A stretch of DNA of 64,000 nt from NCBI RefSeq assembly GCF_050434145.1, contig NZ_JBNPVX010000007.1, positions 1-64,000 of the forward strand, given 5' to 3'. This document shows positions 8,686 through 17,150 of the stretch, one piece after another. Every line of letters starts with the position of its first letter. Within the stretch, counting starts at the first letter, position 1. Position numbers and translations under genes: made by a program. Below the pieces are notes generated by a model. That model saw only the letters and a program-made list of their open reading frames with translations, was not told the origin of the DNA and searched no databases. The DNA is from JAISST01 sp050434145 (GTDB lineage: Bacteria > Fusobacteriota > Fusobacteriia > Fusobacteriales > Fusobacteriaceae).

Positions 8686-9324
8686 TTATTTTATATAATC
8701 ACTATAACTTCCAAGTTCTTCACTACCATTAATGAAATGCTCAATAGATTTATCAAGCCAAAGTTCATACCAATCATAAAATGTAAGGGGCATATTTGTA
8801 TTAGGATTAGTGAGAGGAAACATTCCAGCATCATTGGCGAAATCTCTAAACCATATATTTCCAGATTCGGCACCATTTAAAATTAAGGTACTGTACATTC
8901 CACAGCCTTCTGTGGATAGCAAAATATAGCCATTATTTGCATTCTTATAGATATTCTTATAAAATTCTTCCTCTTCATCTTCTGTTAGGTCTTCTGGAAT
9001 ATTATCATAAACATCTATTAAAATAAATGGTTCTTCTTTTTTGAAAGGAAAATCTTTTGATAGTTCTAATTGTTCTCCATCATTATTACCAAGGGGATAT
9101 AGGCCATAATGTGGTCCAACTCCACCATTTGCGATTTTTATGATAAATTCTTTGTATTCAGAAGGTAGAATAATATTTTCTTTAGTCTCATATAGTTTTA
9201 TTTCTTCTTCTGATAGAGTAGTGTTTAATATGTGATTGTGTGATGAACTACCAAATATTTTGTGGTCTTTATCTAATGCAATTAATTTGTTTATTTTATT
9301 TTTTATAATTTGTAATTTATCCAT
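8686..9324 (-). CDS. SMI1/KNR4 (SUKH) family immunity protein
   Basis: A 212-residue protein with the SUKH core: an N-terminal helix, then 'LPSEYKEFIIKIANGG' (about residues 53-68), 'GLYPL', an acidic 'DLTEDEEEEFY' loop and a C-terminal 'FYDWYELWLDKSIE' helix. SUKH proteins act as immunity proteins against diverse secreted nuclease and deaminase toxins. AAGGAGTAGAAA precedes the ATG. No toxin gene accompanies it, so it looks like an orphan or banked immunity gene. It lies 11 bases upstream of the frameshifted gene at 8278-8674, in the same orientation. Confidence 0.85.
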   Translation of the reverse strand: MDKLQIIKNKINKLIALDKDHKIFGSSSHNHILNTTLSEEEIKLYETKENIILPSEYKEFIIKIANGGVGPHYGLYPLGNNDGEQLELSKDFPFKKEEPFILIDVYDNIPEDLTEDEEEEFYKNIYKNANNGYILLSTEGCGMYSTLILNGAESGNIWFRDFANDAGMFPLTNPNTNMPLTFYDWYELWLDKSIEHFINGSEELGSYSDYIK

Positions 9325-9344
9325 TTTCTACTCCTTGATTATTA

Positions 9345-9417
9345 TTTATAACCCCAATTTTTCCTAGCCATTCCAATGGACTTGGGCATGTTTTGGTGGG
9401 CATGATAAGGCTCCTTC
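9345..9417 (-). other. short gap with possible coding scrap between two immunity genes
   Basis: Between the DUF1877 stop and the SMI1 start, one minus-strand frame reads 'CPPKHAQVHWNG', stop, 'EKLGL', stop. It could be the tail of a lost toxin or gene, but the stretch is too short for a firm call. Confidence 0.2.
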
Positions 9418-9915
9418 CTACAAATCTGTAGTAAATATTACATTTAGGTTTTCAATTTCAGCATTTTTGTAAAATGGCAATAATCCTTTAGACCAATCTT
9501 TCATGTATTCAAGTAGATTTTCATCCTTTGGTAAATCTAAATCATCATCTTTGGTATTTTTAAATCCATTTTCAATAACATTATCAAAACATTTTTCATG
9601 AGCTGTAAGGTATTCTACTATTTCTTTAACATCATCTGGTTTTTTTAATGTAATAACATATTCTTCATCATCAAGTAAAAATTCTCCACCAAAGATTACT
9701 TTTGATAATGTACTTTTATCTTCCTTCCATTCCCCATTGTTAATGGCATAATGAAGGGCATACCATGCTTTATCCAATTCACAAGCTAATTCTCCACCAA
9801 GATATTCTTCCTCTATATTTTCCAACATATAATCATATATTTCTTCTTTTTTTTGTTTCTTTAGTTCTGCTAATTCTTCATTAGTAATTGCATATAATAC
9901 ACCTAATCTTGACAT
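9418..9915 (-). CDS. DUF1877 family protein, probable immunity protein
   Basis: A 165-residue protein of the YfbM-like DUF1877 family. It has an N-terminal 'SRLGVLYAITNEELAELKK', the diagnostic 'ELDKAWYALHYAI' (about residues 44-56) and 'VIFGGEFLLDDEEYVITLKKPDDV'. The family recurs in polymorphic-toxin immunity clusters; biochemical activity is unknown. AAGGAGATAACAA precedes the ATG. A 36-residue toxin-like C-terminal scrap lies 18 bases upstream (9933-10043), the arrangement expected of a degraded toxin-immunity pair. Confidence 0.82.
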   Translation of the reverse strand: MSRLGVLYAITNEELAELKKQKKEEIYDYMLENIEEEYLGGELACELDKAWYALHYAINNGEWKEDKSTLSKVIFGGEFLLDDEEYVITLKKPDDVKEIVEYLTAHEKCFDNVIENGFKNTKDDDLDLPKDENLLEYMKDWSKGLLPFYKNAEIENLNVIFTTDL

Positions 9916-9932
9916 TTGTTATCTCCTTAAAT

Positions 9933-10043
9933 TTATTTTTTCCAATTTTTTATATGGTGTTGATAATTTTCATAGTAACTTTTTTTAGAGTCTAATCCAA
10001 AGTAAGAAAATATTTCTTCTTTAGTATAATAGAATATTAGTAT
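9933..10043 (-). pseudogene. C-terminal remnant of a lost protein, probably a polymorphic toxin
   Basis: A minus-strand frame without a start encodes 36 residues including 'TKEEIFSYFGLDSKKSYYEN' and ending 'HHIKNWKK', then TAA at 9933-9935. It reads like an authentic protein C-terminus: a helix, a Tyr-rich turn and a basic Trp end. It stops 18 bases before the DUF1877 start. A stop codon lies upstream in the same frame, so only the tail survives. Toxin identity is inferred from position. Confidence 0.4.
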
Positions 10044-10112
10044 TTATTTCTGAGGATATTATACAACATTTTTTTTAAGAATTTACATATATTTTAAAAT
10101 TATTTTTATAGT

Positions 10113-10136
10113 TAAAAAAGCTACCATTAAGGCAGA
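10113..10136 (-). terminator. intrinsic terminator downstream of the flavin reductase gene
   Basis: On the minus strand CTGCC, loop TTAAT and GGTAG form a 5-bp stem (one G.U) followed by six T's (plus-strand A's at 10114-10119). Confidence 0.55.
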
Positions 10137-10183
10137 TTTAATATTAAAATAGAAAAATGATTTTTTGATTTTGTAGGAATTCT

Positions 10184-10747
10184 TTATTTTTTCAATGACA
10201 ATCCATCTTTGAATGCATTGCCTACCACATCTCCAAGTTTGATATAAGTATTGTTTATTGGATCAAATGTGATAGGAGCAAGTTTTGCTACATCTACTTT
10301 ATTATTAGAATTAAGGATAGATTCATCAATGCTTACATTGATAATTTCTCCAATCATTGTACAACTTTTATCATTATAACTGATAAATTTACATTCTAGA
10401 GTCATTGACAATTCGTTAATAATTGGTGCATTGACAAATTCGCTCTTAATTGTAGTAAAACCAGCTTTTTCTATTTTATTTTGCTCTGAATTTCCAGAAG
10501 CAATTCCTACATAATCACAAGCTACTACATGTTTTTCTGTAGCAACACTTACAGTAAAAGCTTTAGATACAAGAATATTTTTTACTGTCTTATGTCCTGG
10601 ACTTAGGCATATAGAAATTTGATTTTCTTCACTTATACCACCCCAGACTGCATTCATAGCATTTGGATTTGTATTTTCGTCATAAGTACCAATAATTAAG
10701 ACTGGCATTGGATATAAATATGGTTTTGCTCCAAAGTTTTTTCTCAT
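10184..10747 (-). CDS. flavin reductase-like (flavoredoxin-type) FMN-binding protein
   Basis: A 187-residue protein of the flavin-reductase-like split-barrel family. It starts 'KNFGAKPYLYPMPVLIIGTY', followed by 'NAMNAVWGGI' and 'ISICLSPGHKTVKNI' (FMN-binding segments about residues 30-58) and 'FTVSVATEKHVVACDYVG'. Members bind FMN and shuttle electrons or reduce flavins with NAD(P)H in the cytosol of anaerobes. GGAGGTATTAAA precedes the ATG, and it is monocistronic with its own terminator. It is metabolic rather than immunity-like and interrupts the accessory cluster. Confidence 0.82.
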   Translation of the reverse strand: MRKNFGAKPYLYPMPVLIIGTYDENTNPNAMNAVWGGISEENQISICLSPGHKTVKNILVSKAFTVSVATEKHVVACDYVGIASGNSEQNKIEKAGFTTIKSEFVNAPIINELSMTLECKFISYNDKSCTMIGEIINVSIDESILNSNNKVDVAKLAPITFDPINNTYIKLGDVVGNAFKDGLSLKK

Positions 10748-10999
10748 TTTAATACCTCCATAAAAATTCTATTATCTCCAAAACTTGATATAGTATTTGA
10801 TTAATAAATTTTTGAGTTTTTGAATGAATATATTCTATAACAGCAAATGTTAGAAGTAAAGTACACACAATTTTTGCTTATACTAACATAAATGTAAGTA
10901 ATGAAGAAATTCCATGATGAGAAGTGAATAAAGAAATAGTGCTATAAATATTTTAATTTAATTTTATAAAAGAATTATAGAATTTGATATGGTATATTT

Positions 11000-11959
11000 T
11001 TAATTTTTTATGATAAATTTAATACTTTTTAATCCATTTATTTTTTTTTCTATTTGAAAAATGATCTTATTATTTTTTATGTATATTTGTGAAATATCAG
11101 AACAAAGTATATTATCAGAATCTGGATATGGTTCATATCCTTTTAATATTAATTCTTCTGTAATTTTCATTGTATTAAGATCAAAGAGATAATATCTATT
11201 GTCATATGCATTGGTGAGTATCAGTGTATCATCATTTAGGAGAAGAATTTCTCCAATACTCCAGTTTTCTTCTGGATATTGGAATGAGCCAATAATTTCT
11301 GTTAATTCTGGATAATTACATTTATAAATAGTTTGTTCATAAAAATCTACCAAAATACCTTGGTTATAGCTTTTACATACAAAAAGAAATGTCATATCAT
11401 CAGATAATTCACTATAAATAGTTGCTTTTTTATTTTCTAAGGCAATAATATATTCTTTTGTCCCATCTTGACCAGCTGCAAATGCGATAACCATCTTATT
11501 TTGTTCTGGTAAAGATGTGAAAATGAAATTACTTTGATATAAGTCATCTTTCATTGAAAGTGTAGCTATTGTATTTCCATTATAATCTATTATTATTAGG
11601 GTAATATGTCTATTGTCATTTCGTTCCACAACCCATAAATAGTTATTTCTTTCATCAAAATAAGCACTACAAATAGGTTTATCCATATGAAAAAGTTTAC
11701 TTCTATCTAGGTTATATACTGTTAATCCATTGTTTTCATTGTATGTGCAGAGAAGTTTTTCTTTTATTTCAATTTGATATCTATCTTTTAATTTATTAAT
11801 AATGCCAAAATCACTCAGATCAATGATTTTTGCAAGTTGAAAGTTTGTATTATATAAATATATTTTACTTTCTTTTCTATTTACTAGATTATAAAAATAG
11901 TTTTGGTCTTGTGTTTCTACTTTATCAATGCTTAATATTGAATAGTCAGATATTAACAT
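11000..11959 (-). CDS. beta-propeller-like protein of unknown function
   Basis: A 319-residue cytosolic protein with no signal peptide. It has repeated short strands with a WD/kelch-like rhythm, for example 'KIYLYNTNFQLAKIIDLSD', 'YLWVVERNDNRHITLIIIDY', 'TLILTNAYDNRYYLFDLNTM' and 'QIYIKNNKIIFQIE', consistent with a five- to seven-bladed propeller. AAAGGAG precedes the ATG. It lies 12 bases downstream of the PH-like membrane protein gene at 11972-12529, so the two are co-transcribed. Orphan propellers of this kind are common in toxin-immunity islands; no function is assigned. Confidence 0.6.
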   Translation of the reverse strand: MLISDYSILSIDKVETQDQNYFYNLVNRKESKIYLYNTNFQLAKIIDLSDFGIINKLKDRYQIEIKEKLLCTYNENNGLTVYNLDRSKLFHMDKPICSAYFDERNNYLWVVERNDNRHITLIIIDYNGNTIATLSMKDDLYQSNFIFTSLPEQNKMVIAFAAGQDGTKEYIIALENKKATIYSELSDDMTFLFVCKSYNQGILVDFYEQTIYKCNYPELTEIIGSFQYPEENWSIGEILLLNDDTLILTNAYDNRYYLFDLNTMKITEELILKGYEPYPDSDNILCSDISQIYIKNNKIIFQIEKKINGLKSIKFIIKN

Positions 11960-11971
11960 AGTGATACTCCT

Positions 11972-12529
11972 TTACACATTTTTTCCATTGAGAGCCTCTA
12001 TTAATTCACTGATTTTATCTCTTAACCGAGCATAACGGCTACTTTTTAGGATGATTGGTTTTCTTGTATCCTTGAAAATAATTTGGCAAATCCAAATATA
12101 ATTAAAATTACCAACTTTTCCAAATACTGGTCTATAGCCATCAGAATTATGTTTGTGTTCAATAGTTTTATTAAGATAAAAATCAACATCTTTATATTCA
12201 TAAGACTTTGTTCCTAACATACTACTTATTTCAAATCCTGTATGGCGTAGTTTTATTCTATAAAAAGCATAGTTAACAAATTGTAACCCATATAATATTG
12301 CTCCAATAAATAAAATGGTGATTATTACTGTATTGATAGGGGTTCTGTCAATGAAAAATTTTTTATCTGTAAAATAAAATATGTAAAGACCAAATAAGGC
12401 AATTGCTATGAATGATAATCCTATGGGTATAAAACGAATTCGCCCTCTGATTACACTTTGGATTGCTCCAAGATGGTGATCAGATTCTTGATTTTTGCCA
12501 GATTTTTCGTAGATATCTGTTTGTCGCAT
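11972..12529 (-). CDS. two-helix membrane protein with PH-like cytosolic domain
   Basis: A 185-residue protein. Residues about 34-54 and 66-88 are membrane helices, followed by a beta-rich domain ('GFEISSMLGTKSYEYKDVDF', 'IWICQIIFKDTRKPIILKSS') and a C-terminal helix 'LRDKISELIEALNG'. This architecture matches the four paralogues at 25425-27466. The first about 33 residues are hydrophilic and unlike those paralogues. No clear SD precedes the ATG, so the N-terminus may include residues from a fused remnant. It is probably co-expressed with the propeller gene downstream. Confidence 0.55.
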   Translation of the reverse strand: MRQTDIYEKSGKNQESDHHLGAIQSVIRGRIRFIPIGLSFIAIALFGLYIFYFTDKKFFIDRTPINTVIITILFIGAILYGLQFVNYAFYRIKLRHTGFEISSMLGTKSYEYKDVDFYLNKTIEHKHNSDGYRPVFGKVGNFNYIWICQIIFKDTRKPIILKSSRYARLRDKISELIEALNGKNV

Positions 12530-12540
12530 TTGGACTGGTT

Positions 12541-12700
12541 TTTCTACTGAGGCTTCACCTTGGTCTTTTTTCCTCCAGCCTTACTATGCTCGGCTGCTGT
12601 CGGTAGTTTGCAGTGCCTTGCTAATTGGATAACTCTCTCAATTTCTAAAAAAATGATAATTATTTCCTTTTGAGCAAGTATATCCAAAATTATCAGCTTT
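12541..12700 (-). repeat. partial copy of the dispersed repeat, with short coding scraps
   Basis: The core segment on the plus strand at 12565-12591 (CTTTTTTCC TCCAGCC, then CTATGCTC) matches the repeat cores at 14895-14921 and 15752-15780, and TTGCTAAT at 12619-12626 matches 15812-15819. In the minus direction one frame gives 'PTAAEHSKAGGKK' and another gives 'GYTCSKGNNYHFFRN' ending at 12638. These look like fossil protein ends rather than a live gene. Confidence 0.4.
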
Positions 12701-12775
12701 TCATTTCATCACTTTTATCTTAATTAAAAAGAGACTAGTGAATAATTTATACTCACTAACCTCTAGTATTTCTAT

Positions 12776-13726
12776 TTAATAATTATTTAATATATAATTT
12801 ATTTCTCTAATTACATCTGCCTCTTTTACTGTACTGCTATATCTCATTGAATGAATTTTTTCACATACTTTTATTGCCCTATTAACTAAATCATTATTCT
12901 CAGTGACATAAAATATATTTTCTTTTTCAGGATTGTATTTACTTGCACTAGATTCTTTAAAATAAAGAGTATACTGAACCTCATTGCTTCCAGAAGCAGG
13001 TTTTTTAGTTTTTTCTTTGATAACTAATGTGTATAATTGTTTTAACTTTATAAATAAATTTTCAGAAATCTTTATCTTTTTGTCTCCAATCGACTCTGAT
13101 GGAGTTCCGAAGTTATAAGAAACACCTGTAATTACTACATAACCATTACCTTCTCTTTCAATTTGGAATAATGAATTCTTTTGTGTATATTCACTATTTG
13201 TCTTAAAACCTATGTATGGTCTTTCTAAATAAGCTTTTAATGAACCATTCTTTTTCATTGTTACAAGTCTTTCCATATAAGAATTTCTTGGTGTAACATT
13301 TTTATTTTTTATGTAATAATCAACTGTCATTTCTACTGCACTGGGAACAGAAGATTTATTTCCATGTTCTAAAAACCTTTTTATCCTACTATATGAGTAT
13401 ATTTTATATAATGGATTCTTTTTATCAGTTAATAATACGCTACTTTGAGATGTATTAAACAGTCCATGTGTATCTTTCATTGAAAAATTAGGATTTTTAT
13501 ATATCCAATTATCTAACCATTTGCTCACATCGTTCTTTTTATCAAGTGCTTCATTTGCTGGCATTGCCAAATACCAATTTACTAGTTTTAATGCATTTTT
13601 TTCATTTTTCTTATAATCTGACTTTTGTACAATTTTAATTTTTAATAATTCATTAATATCTTCATATTGAGCAAAAACCCCTACTGAACATATCGTAAAC
13701 AAAATTAAACCTAAGAATTTTTTCAT
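12776..13726 (-). CDS. secreted protein of unknown function
   Basis: A 316-residue protein with a clear signal peptide (MKKFLGLILFTICSVGVFA, cleavage before Gln20). The ATG at 13726 is chosen because GGAGGTAAAG lies just upstream; an in-frame TTG 12 bases earlier would destroy that site. The mature part is mixed alpha/beta with 'WLDNWIYKNPNFS', 'IKRFLEHGN' and a C-terminal helical segment; no recognised domain. It is monocistronic in the accessory island. Periplasmic location fits an immunity protein acting outside the cytosol, but this is inference. Confidence 0.65.
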   Translation of the reverse strand: MKKFLGLILFTICSVGVFAQYEDINELLKIKIVQKSDYKKNEKNALKLVNWYLAMPANEALDKKNDVSKWLDNWIYKNPNFSMKDTHGLFNTSQSSVLLTDKKNPLYKIYSYSRIKRFLEHGNKSSVPSAVEMTVDYYIKNKNVTPRNSYMERLVTMKKNGSLKAYLERPYIGFKTNSEYTQKNSLFQIEREGNGYVVITGVSYNFGTPSESIGDKKIKISENLFIKLKQLYTLVIKEKTKKPASGSNEVQYTLYFKESSASKYNPEKENIFYVTENNDLVNRAIKVCEKIHSMRYSSTVKEADVIREINYILNNY

Positions 13727-13899
13727 CTTTACCTCCAAATTTATTTTTTATTGATGTCTTTTCATCAAATATATTCCAATTATATCATAATATAATGTCA
13801 TCACTATGTCAACAACTAATAAATATTTTTTTATTGATTATTATGAATTTTTTATATTATTTCGATTTTCAAATTATATCACAGATTTTTTTATTTATT

Positions 13900-14664
13900 T
13901 TATAATTCCTGTATAAACTCTGCTGTTCGTTTCAAAATAGTATCTGGTTTTTCTTTATAAGGTGTATGACCTGTATCTGGTACTATAAATGCTTCTGATT
14001 TCCCTGTAGTTTGATTTATTATACTTTCTACTTGTCTTAATGTTCCATATTCATCTTTTTCACCTTGAATTATAAGAGAAGGACACTTTATCATGGGTAA
14101 AAATTGCTCTATATTCCATTTTCTAAATTCATCAGAAGTCCAAGTCTTAGCCCATGACCAAAATACATTATCAGTATTTGTTTTATGATATTTTTCTAAT
14201 CTTAATTTGAGATCATCTTCTTTGTACGCTTTTACAGCATCACCTATACCTGATACTGTGATATCTTCTACAAATACATGTGCACCTACTGTAATTATCC
14301 CTAATACATTTTTGGGGTATTTGGCTGCTTCTAACAATGAAATGGAACCACCATCACTATGTCCAAATAATATTACTTTATCCAAATTCCAAATTTTTAT
14401 CAGATCATTAAAAATATCTGTTTCTTCTTCCAAATATGAGTTTTCTCTTCTTATGGTATCCATTGGATCCGAATTTCCATATCCTATTCTTTCATAAATT
14501 AAGACATTGCATTTTGCTATTTTTCCAAGTTTTTCTGGAAAATCTCTCCATAATTTGATACAACCAAAAGAATCATGTAAAAATATTATCGTTGGTCTGT
14601 TTGGATAATTATTGAATTCTTGTACATTTATTGTTTTGCCATTGTAGACTGTCTGTTTAATCAT
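13900..14664 (-). CDS. alpha/beta hydrolase
   Basis: A 254-residue alpha/beta-hydrolase-fold enzyme with a complete catalytic triad: nucleophile Ser103 in 'GHSDGGS', Asp204 in 'GEKDEYG' and His233 in 'DTGHTPYKEKP'. The oxyanion 'LHDSFG' is at about residues 29-34. There is no signal peptide. GAGGAGAGAACA precedes the ATG. The substrate is unknown; the family covers esterases, lactonases and haloperoxidase-like enzymes. A full copy of the dispersed repeat sits immediately upstream (14830-15034). Confidence 0.85.
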   Translation of the reverse strand: MIKQTVYNGKTINVQEFNNYPNRPTIIFLHDSFGCIKLWRDFPEKLGKIAKCNVLIYERIGYGNSDPMDTIRRENSYLEEETDIFNDLIKIWNLDKVILFGHSDGGSISLLEAAKYPKNVLGIITVGAHVFVEDITVSGIGDAVKAYKEDDLKLRLEKYHKTNTDNVFWSWAKTWTSDEFRKWNIEQFLPMIKCPSLIIQGEKDEYGTLRQVESIINQTTGKSEAFIVPDTGHTPYKEKPDTILKRTAEFIQEL

Positions 14665-14829
14665 TGTTCTCTCCTCTTTAAGTCAAGTACTAATTTATCT
14701 GTACTTTTTATATTTTTCCTACACCATATTGATGTGAATAAGTTATGCAAATCATATTTTTTCTTAGATGTTTTTCCTATCTTTATATTTAATTTAGATT
14801 AAAATAGATCCCATCCCATTGTAAAATTC

Positions 14830-15034
14830 TTTATAATCTATTATAAAATTATTTTTAATCTCACAAATTTGAGCTTTTATCTATTCATATAATTCTTTTT
14901 TCCACCAGCCAAGCTTTGCTCATGAGTTTTTAGGATAGATCAATGTTGAAATTGAGTCCCAAGTCCTAAAAGATTTACTTATTTCACAAATATTTTGTAA
15001 GAATAATAAAAAAATTTTGCATTTCACAACTTCC
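14830..15034 (-). repeat. dispersed about 200-bp repeat, copy A
   Basis: This non-coding stretch aligns along its length with 15690-15873. Matching blocks (plus strand) include AATAATAAA...ATTTTG...AACT.CC (15002-15034 against 15841-15873), the core CTTTTTTCCACCAGCC...TTTGCTC (14895-14921) and AAATTTGAGCTTTTAT (14866-14881). It lies just upstream of the hydrolase gene. One minus-strand frame ends 'EQSLAGGKKNYMNR', comparable to 'EHSEAGGKEE' in copy B. Confidence 0.5.
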
Positions 15035-15043
15035 TAAAATTTT

Positions 15044-15640
15044 TTATGCAATTTTTATTATTCGTGCATTTTCAAATAAAGGATAAGAATCTATAAATTC
15101 TCTGATATTTTCTCTCATCTGTTCAAAACTAATGTTGGAATAGAAATATAAAGCTGTTTCTTGTTTCATAACTAAACTTCTTTCATATTTAAAATCATCT
15201 TGTACCAATTCCTTGATTTTTTTATATATATAATTTATATCTGTTGGTTCACATACTTCTTTTGATAGATTTTTATTATCAATATATACTCCTAATCCTT
15301 CTTTAATACCTAATTTTAGTGTCGATTTTATCATGGGAACATCAAATTTAGACCCTTGAGGTGTTCCTAATTCTTCTAAATATTCCATAATATTTCCTAT
15401 AGCATTATTATAAACATGAGTTTTATAACAATAAAACTTTATTATATAAAACTCTAATTCATTATTTTCATCTGTTCTCATTTCATAGTCAAAGACCTTC
15501 CCATATCCATGACTTTTTAAAAAATACTCAAATGGTTCTCCATATATCTCTAACATTTGTTCTTGTGTTAATTTATCATTTAATCTTATTCTTAATTCAA
15601 TTGCATTTTCTGGTATTATTTCATAATTCATTTGACTCAT
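15044..15640 (-). CDS. hypothetical immunity-like protein with hairpin-separated SD
   Basis: A 198-residue cytosolic protein of unknown family: 'MSQMNYEIIPENAIELRIRL', central 'FYIIKFYCYKTHVYN' and C-terminal 'MRENIREFIDSYPLFENARI'. It is placed among immunity-type genes with a dispersed repeat on each side. The start is unusual. AAGGAGG lies at 15681-15687, 40 nt before the ATG. The gap contains a perfect 11-bp hairpin (15648-15658 with 15669-15679, 10-nt loop) that leaves 1+7 unpaired bases, so folding would restore normal SD spacing. The leader up to AAGGAGGATTT is nearly identical to that of the gene at 6880-7686, where ATG follows directly. Confidence 0.6.
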   Translation of the reverse strand: MSQMNYEIIPENAIELRIRLNDKLTQEQMLEIYGEPFEYFLKSHGYGKVFDYEMRTDENNELEFYIIKFYCYKTHVYNNAIGNIMEYLEELGTPQGSKFDVPMIKSTLKLGIKEGLGVYIDNKNLSKEVCEPTDINYIYKKIKELVQDDFKYERSLVMKQETALYFYSNISFEQMRENIREFIDSYPLFENARIIKIA

Positions 15641-15687
15641 TTTTATTTTTCATTTATTCGTATTGATAAATAAATGAAATCCTCCTT
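15641..15687 (-). promoter_or_regulatory. SD-hairpin-start arrangement
   Basis: The SD is at 15681-15687; an 11-bp perfect stem is formed by 15669-15679 and 15648-15658 with loop 15659-15668; a 7-nt spacer 15641-15647 leads to the ATG. Effective SD-to-start spacing with the hairpin folded is 8 nt. Confidence 0.6.
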
Positions 15688-15689
15688 TA

Positions 15690-15873
15690 GATTCAGTTCT
15701 TAAGCTGTTGCAAAACCAATTTTAGTCTTGTAAAATTCACACTTTTTTATTCTTCTTTTCCTCCAGCTTCGCTATGCTCAGATCTTTGGGGCAAGCCCCA
15801 AACCTCAAAAATTGCTAATATCAACAAACTCTTGTAAAAAATAATAAATAAAATTTTGTATTTTATAACTGCC
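15690..15873 (-). repeat. dispersed about 190-bp repeat, copy B
   Basis: This copy aligns with copy A (14830-15034). Its left end (about 15706-15760, with CAAAACCAATTTTAGTCTTG then TAAAATTCA) also matches 7722-7770, upstream of the gene at 6880-7686. The core CTTTTCCTCCAGCTTCGC then TATGCTC is at 15755-15779. It also holds a GGGGCTTGCCCC palindrome at about 15787-15798. It lies upstream of the gene starting at 15640. Confidence 0.55.
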
Positions 15874-16019
15874 AAATTCATTTCTTGTAGCAATCAAAAA
15901 ATTTATTTTATTTTCTATTATAGGTATTATACTATATTTTTCAAAATTTATCTTTCATATTTTATTATTCCTATTTTAAACACCAATATAACGCTCTTTA
16001 AGCATCAATATTTTATATA

Positions 16020-16047
16020 TTGTTTTTTTTTATTTTTCTGTTATAAT
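16020..16047 (+). promoter_or_regulatory. sigma70-type promoter of the plus-strand propeller gene
   Basis: A TTGTTT -35-like box at 16020-16025 and a perfect TATAAT at 16042-16047 with 16-bp spacing lie about 33 bases before the ATG at 16080. Confidence 0.5.
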
Positions 16048-16079
16048 TTTTACAAGTTAACAAATCAGAGGTGATCATC

Positions 16080-17150
16080 ATGAAAGTGAATTTAATTGAT
16101 TCTATAAATTTGGATTGTTCTATTAATTGTGTAAAACTATACAACGAACATAATATAATTTTTCTTACCACTACTGGAGAAATAAAATCATATAACTTTG
16201 ATACTCAAGAAACAAATTCATTATTTAATACAAATTCTGGTGCCTTAAAATTTCGTGATGGTGGATTTGATCCCACAGCTGTATCATCCATATATACTTT
16301 GGACGAAGTAATAGTTGTTGTCAATAATTATAAATGTCATGGGTATATTTTTAATTCAAAAGAAAATTATAAGATTCACTTTAGCCGTGTGCCATATCAT
16401 GAAGATATTTCCAAATACCCTATTGTCTTATTTAAGAACGATTTGGATGTATTGTTTTTAGCATTTGCAACAGAATGGAATCGTCTCCAAATAGTTAATC
16501 TTAATACTCGACAAATTATTACTGCTGATAAATCATTAATCGAAGAAAATGCAGAACAACAACATATTGATTTTTACAAAACACATGTAGAAAAAAATAA
16601 ACTTTTGTGGCCACGAGGTTATGATTATTTTTATGGTGGACTAAAATTATCGCCTGATCATAAGACCTTTGCAAGTGCGGGTTGGGTATGGGGGTCTTCA
16701 GATTGCATTAAAGTATATAATATAGAAGATTTTATGAATAACCATCGAATTAAAGATACAACTATTGGTTTTTATGAACATAATAACAGAGATGTTTGCT
16801 TTGTAGATAATACTACTATAGCAACAATATATAATGCTTATTTTGAAGGGGAGAGTTCTGAGGAAAAGACTCCTTGGGAAATTCTTCTTTATAATGTAAA
16901 TGATGTTTCTGATAAAAAGAAGATAACTTTGGAGAATTCCTATAATTTAGGTAATGCTAACCTTGATTATGATCCAAAAACACAAAATTTTTATTTGTAT
17001 AATGATTCTCTTGGGTTAATTGTCTATAATGCTGTCGGCAAATTAATCTTTCACAATATTAATCTGAAAATTCAAGAATGTAATCTAAAGTTAAATAGAT
17101 TGATTTGCCTTGATGATAATTCTATATTTATTTATAAAATCACGGACTAA
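16080..17150 (+). CDS. beta-propeller-like protein of unknown function
   Basis: A 356-residue cytosolic protein, the only plus-strand gene in the accessory island. ATG at 16080 is chosen because AGAGGTGATC sits immediately upstream; an in-frame GTG at 16071 lies inside that SD. It has a WD/propeller rhythm: 'NIIFLTTTGEIKSYNFDTQ', 'LFLAFATEWNRLQIVNLNTR', 'FASAGWVWGSSDCIKVYNIE' and 'DDNSIFIYKITD' blades. The Ala-Gly-Trp and Asp-Cys-Ile-Lys-Val-Tyr motif is typical of bacterial WD-like immunity-cluster proteins. No function is assigned. Confidence 0.62.
   Translation: MKVNLIDSINLDCSINCVKLYNEHNIIFLTTTGEIKSYNFDTQETNSLFNTNSGALKFRDGGFDPTAVSSIYTLDEVIVVVNNYKCHGYIFNSKENYKIHFSRVPYHEDISKYPIVLFKNDLDVLFLAFATEWNRLQIVNLNTRQIITADKSLIEENAEQQHIDFYKTHVEKNKLLWPRGYDYFYGGLKLSPDHKTFASAGWVWGSSDCIKVYNIEDFMNNHRIKDTTIGFYEHNNRDVCFVDNTTIATIYNAYFEGESSEEKTPWEILLYNVNDVSDKKKITLENSYNLGNANLDYDPKTQNFYLYNDSLGLIVYNAVGKLIFHNINLKIQECNLKLNRLICLDDNSIFIYKITD

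Noticed and set aside
8641..8880. 79-codon plus frame opposite the SMI1/KNR4 gene
   Set aside because: Reverse-complement shadow of the SMI1/KNR4 gene and the adjacent frameshifted gene.
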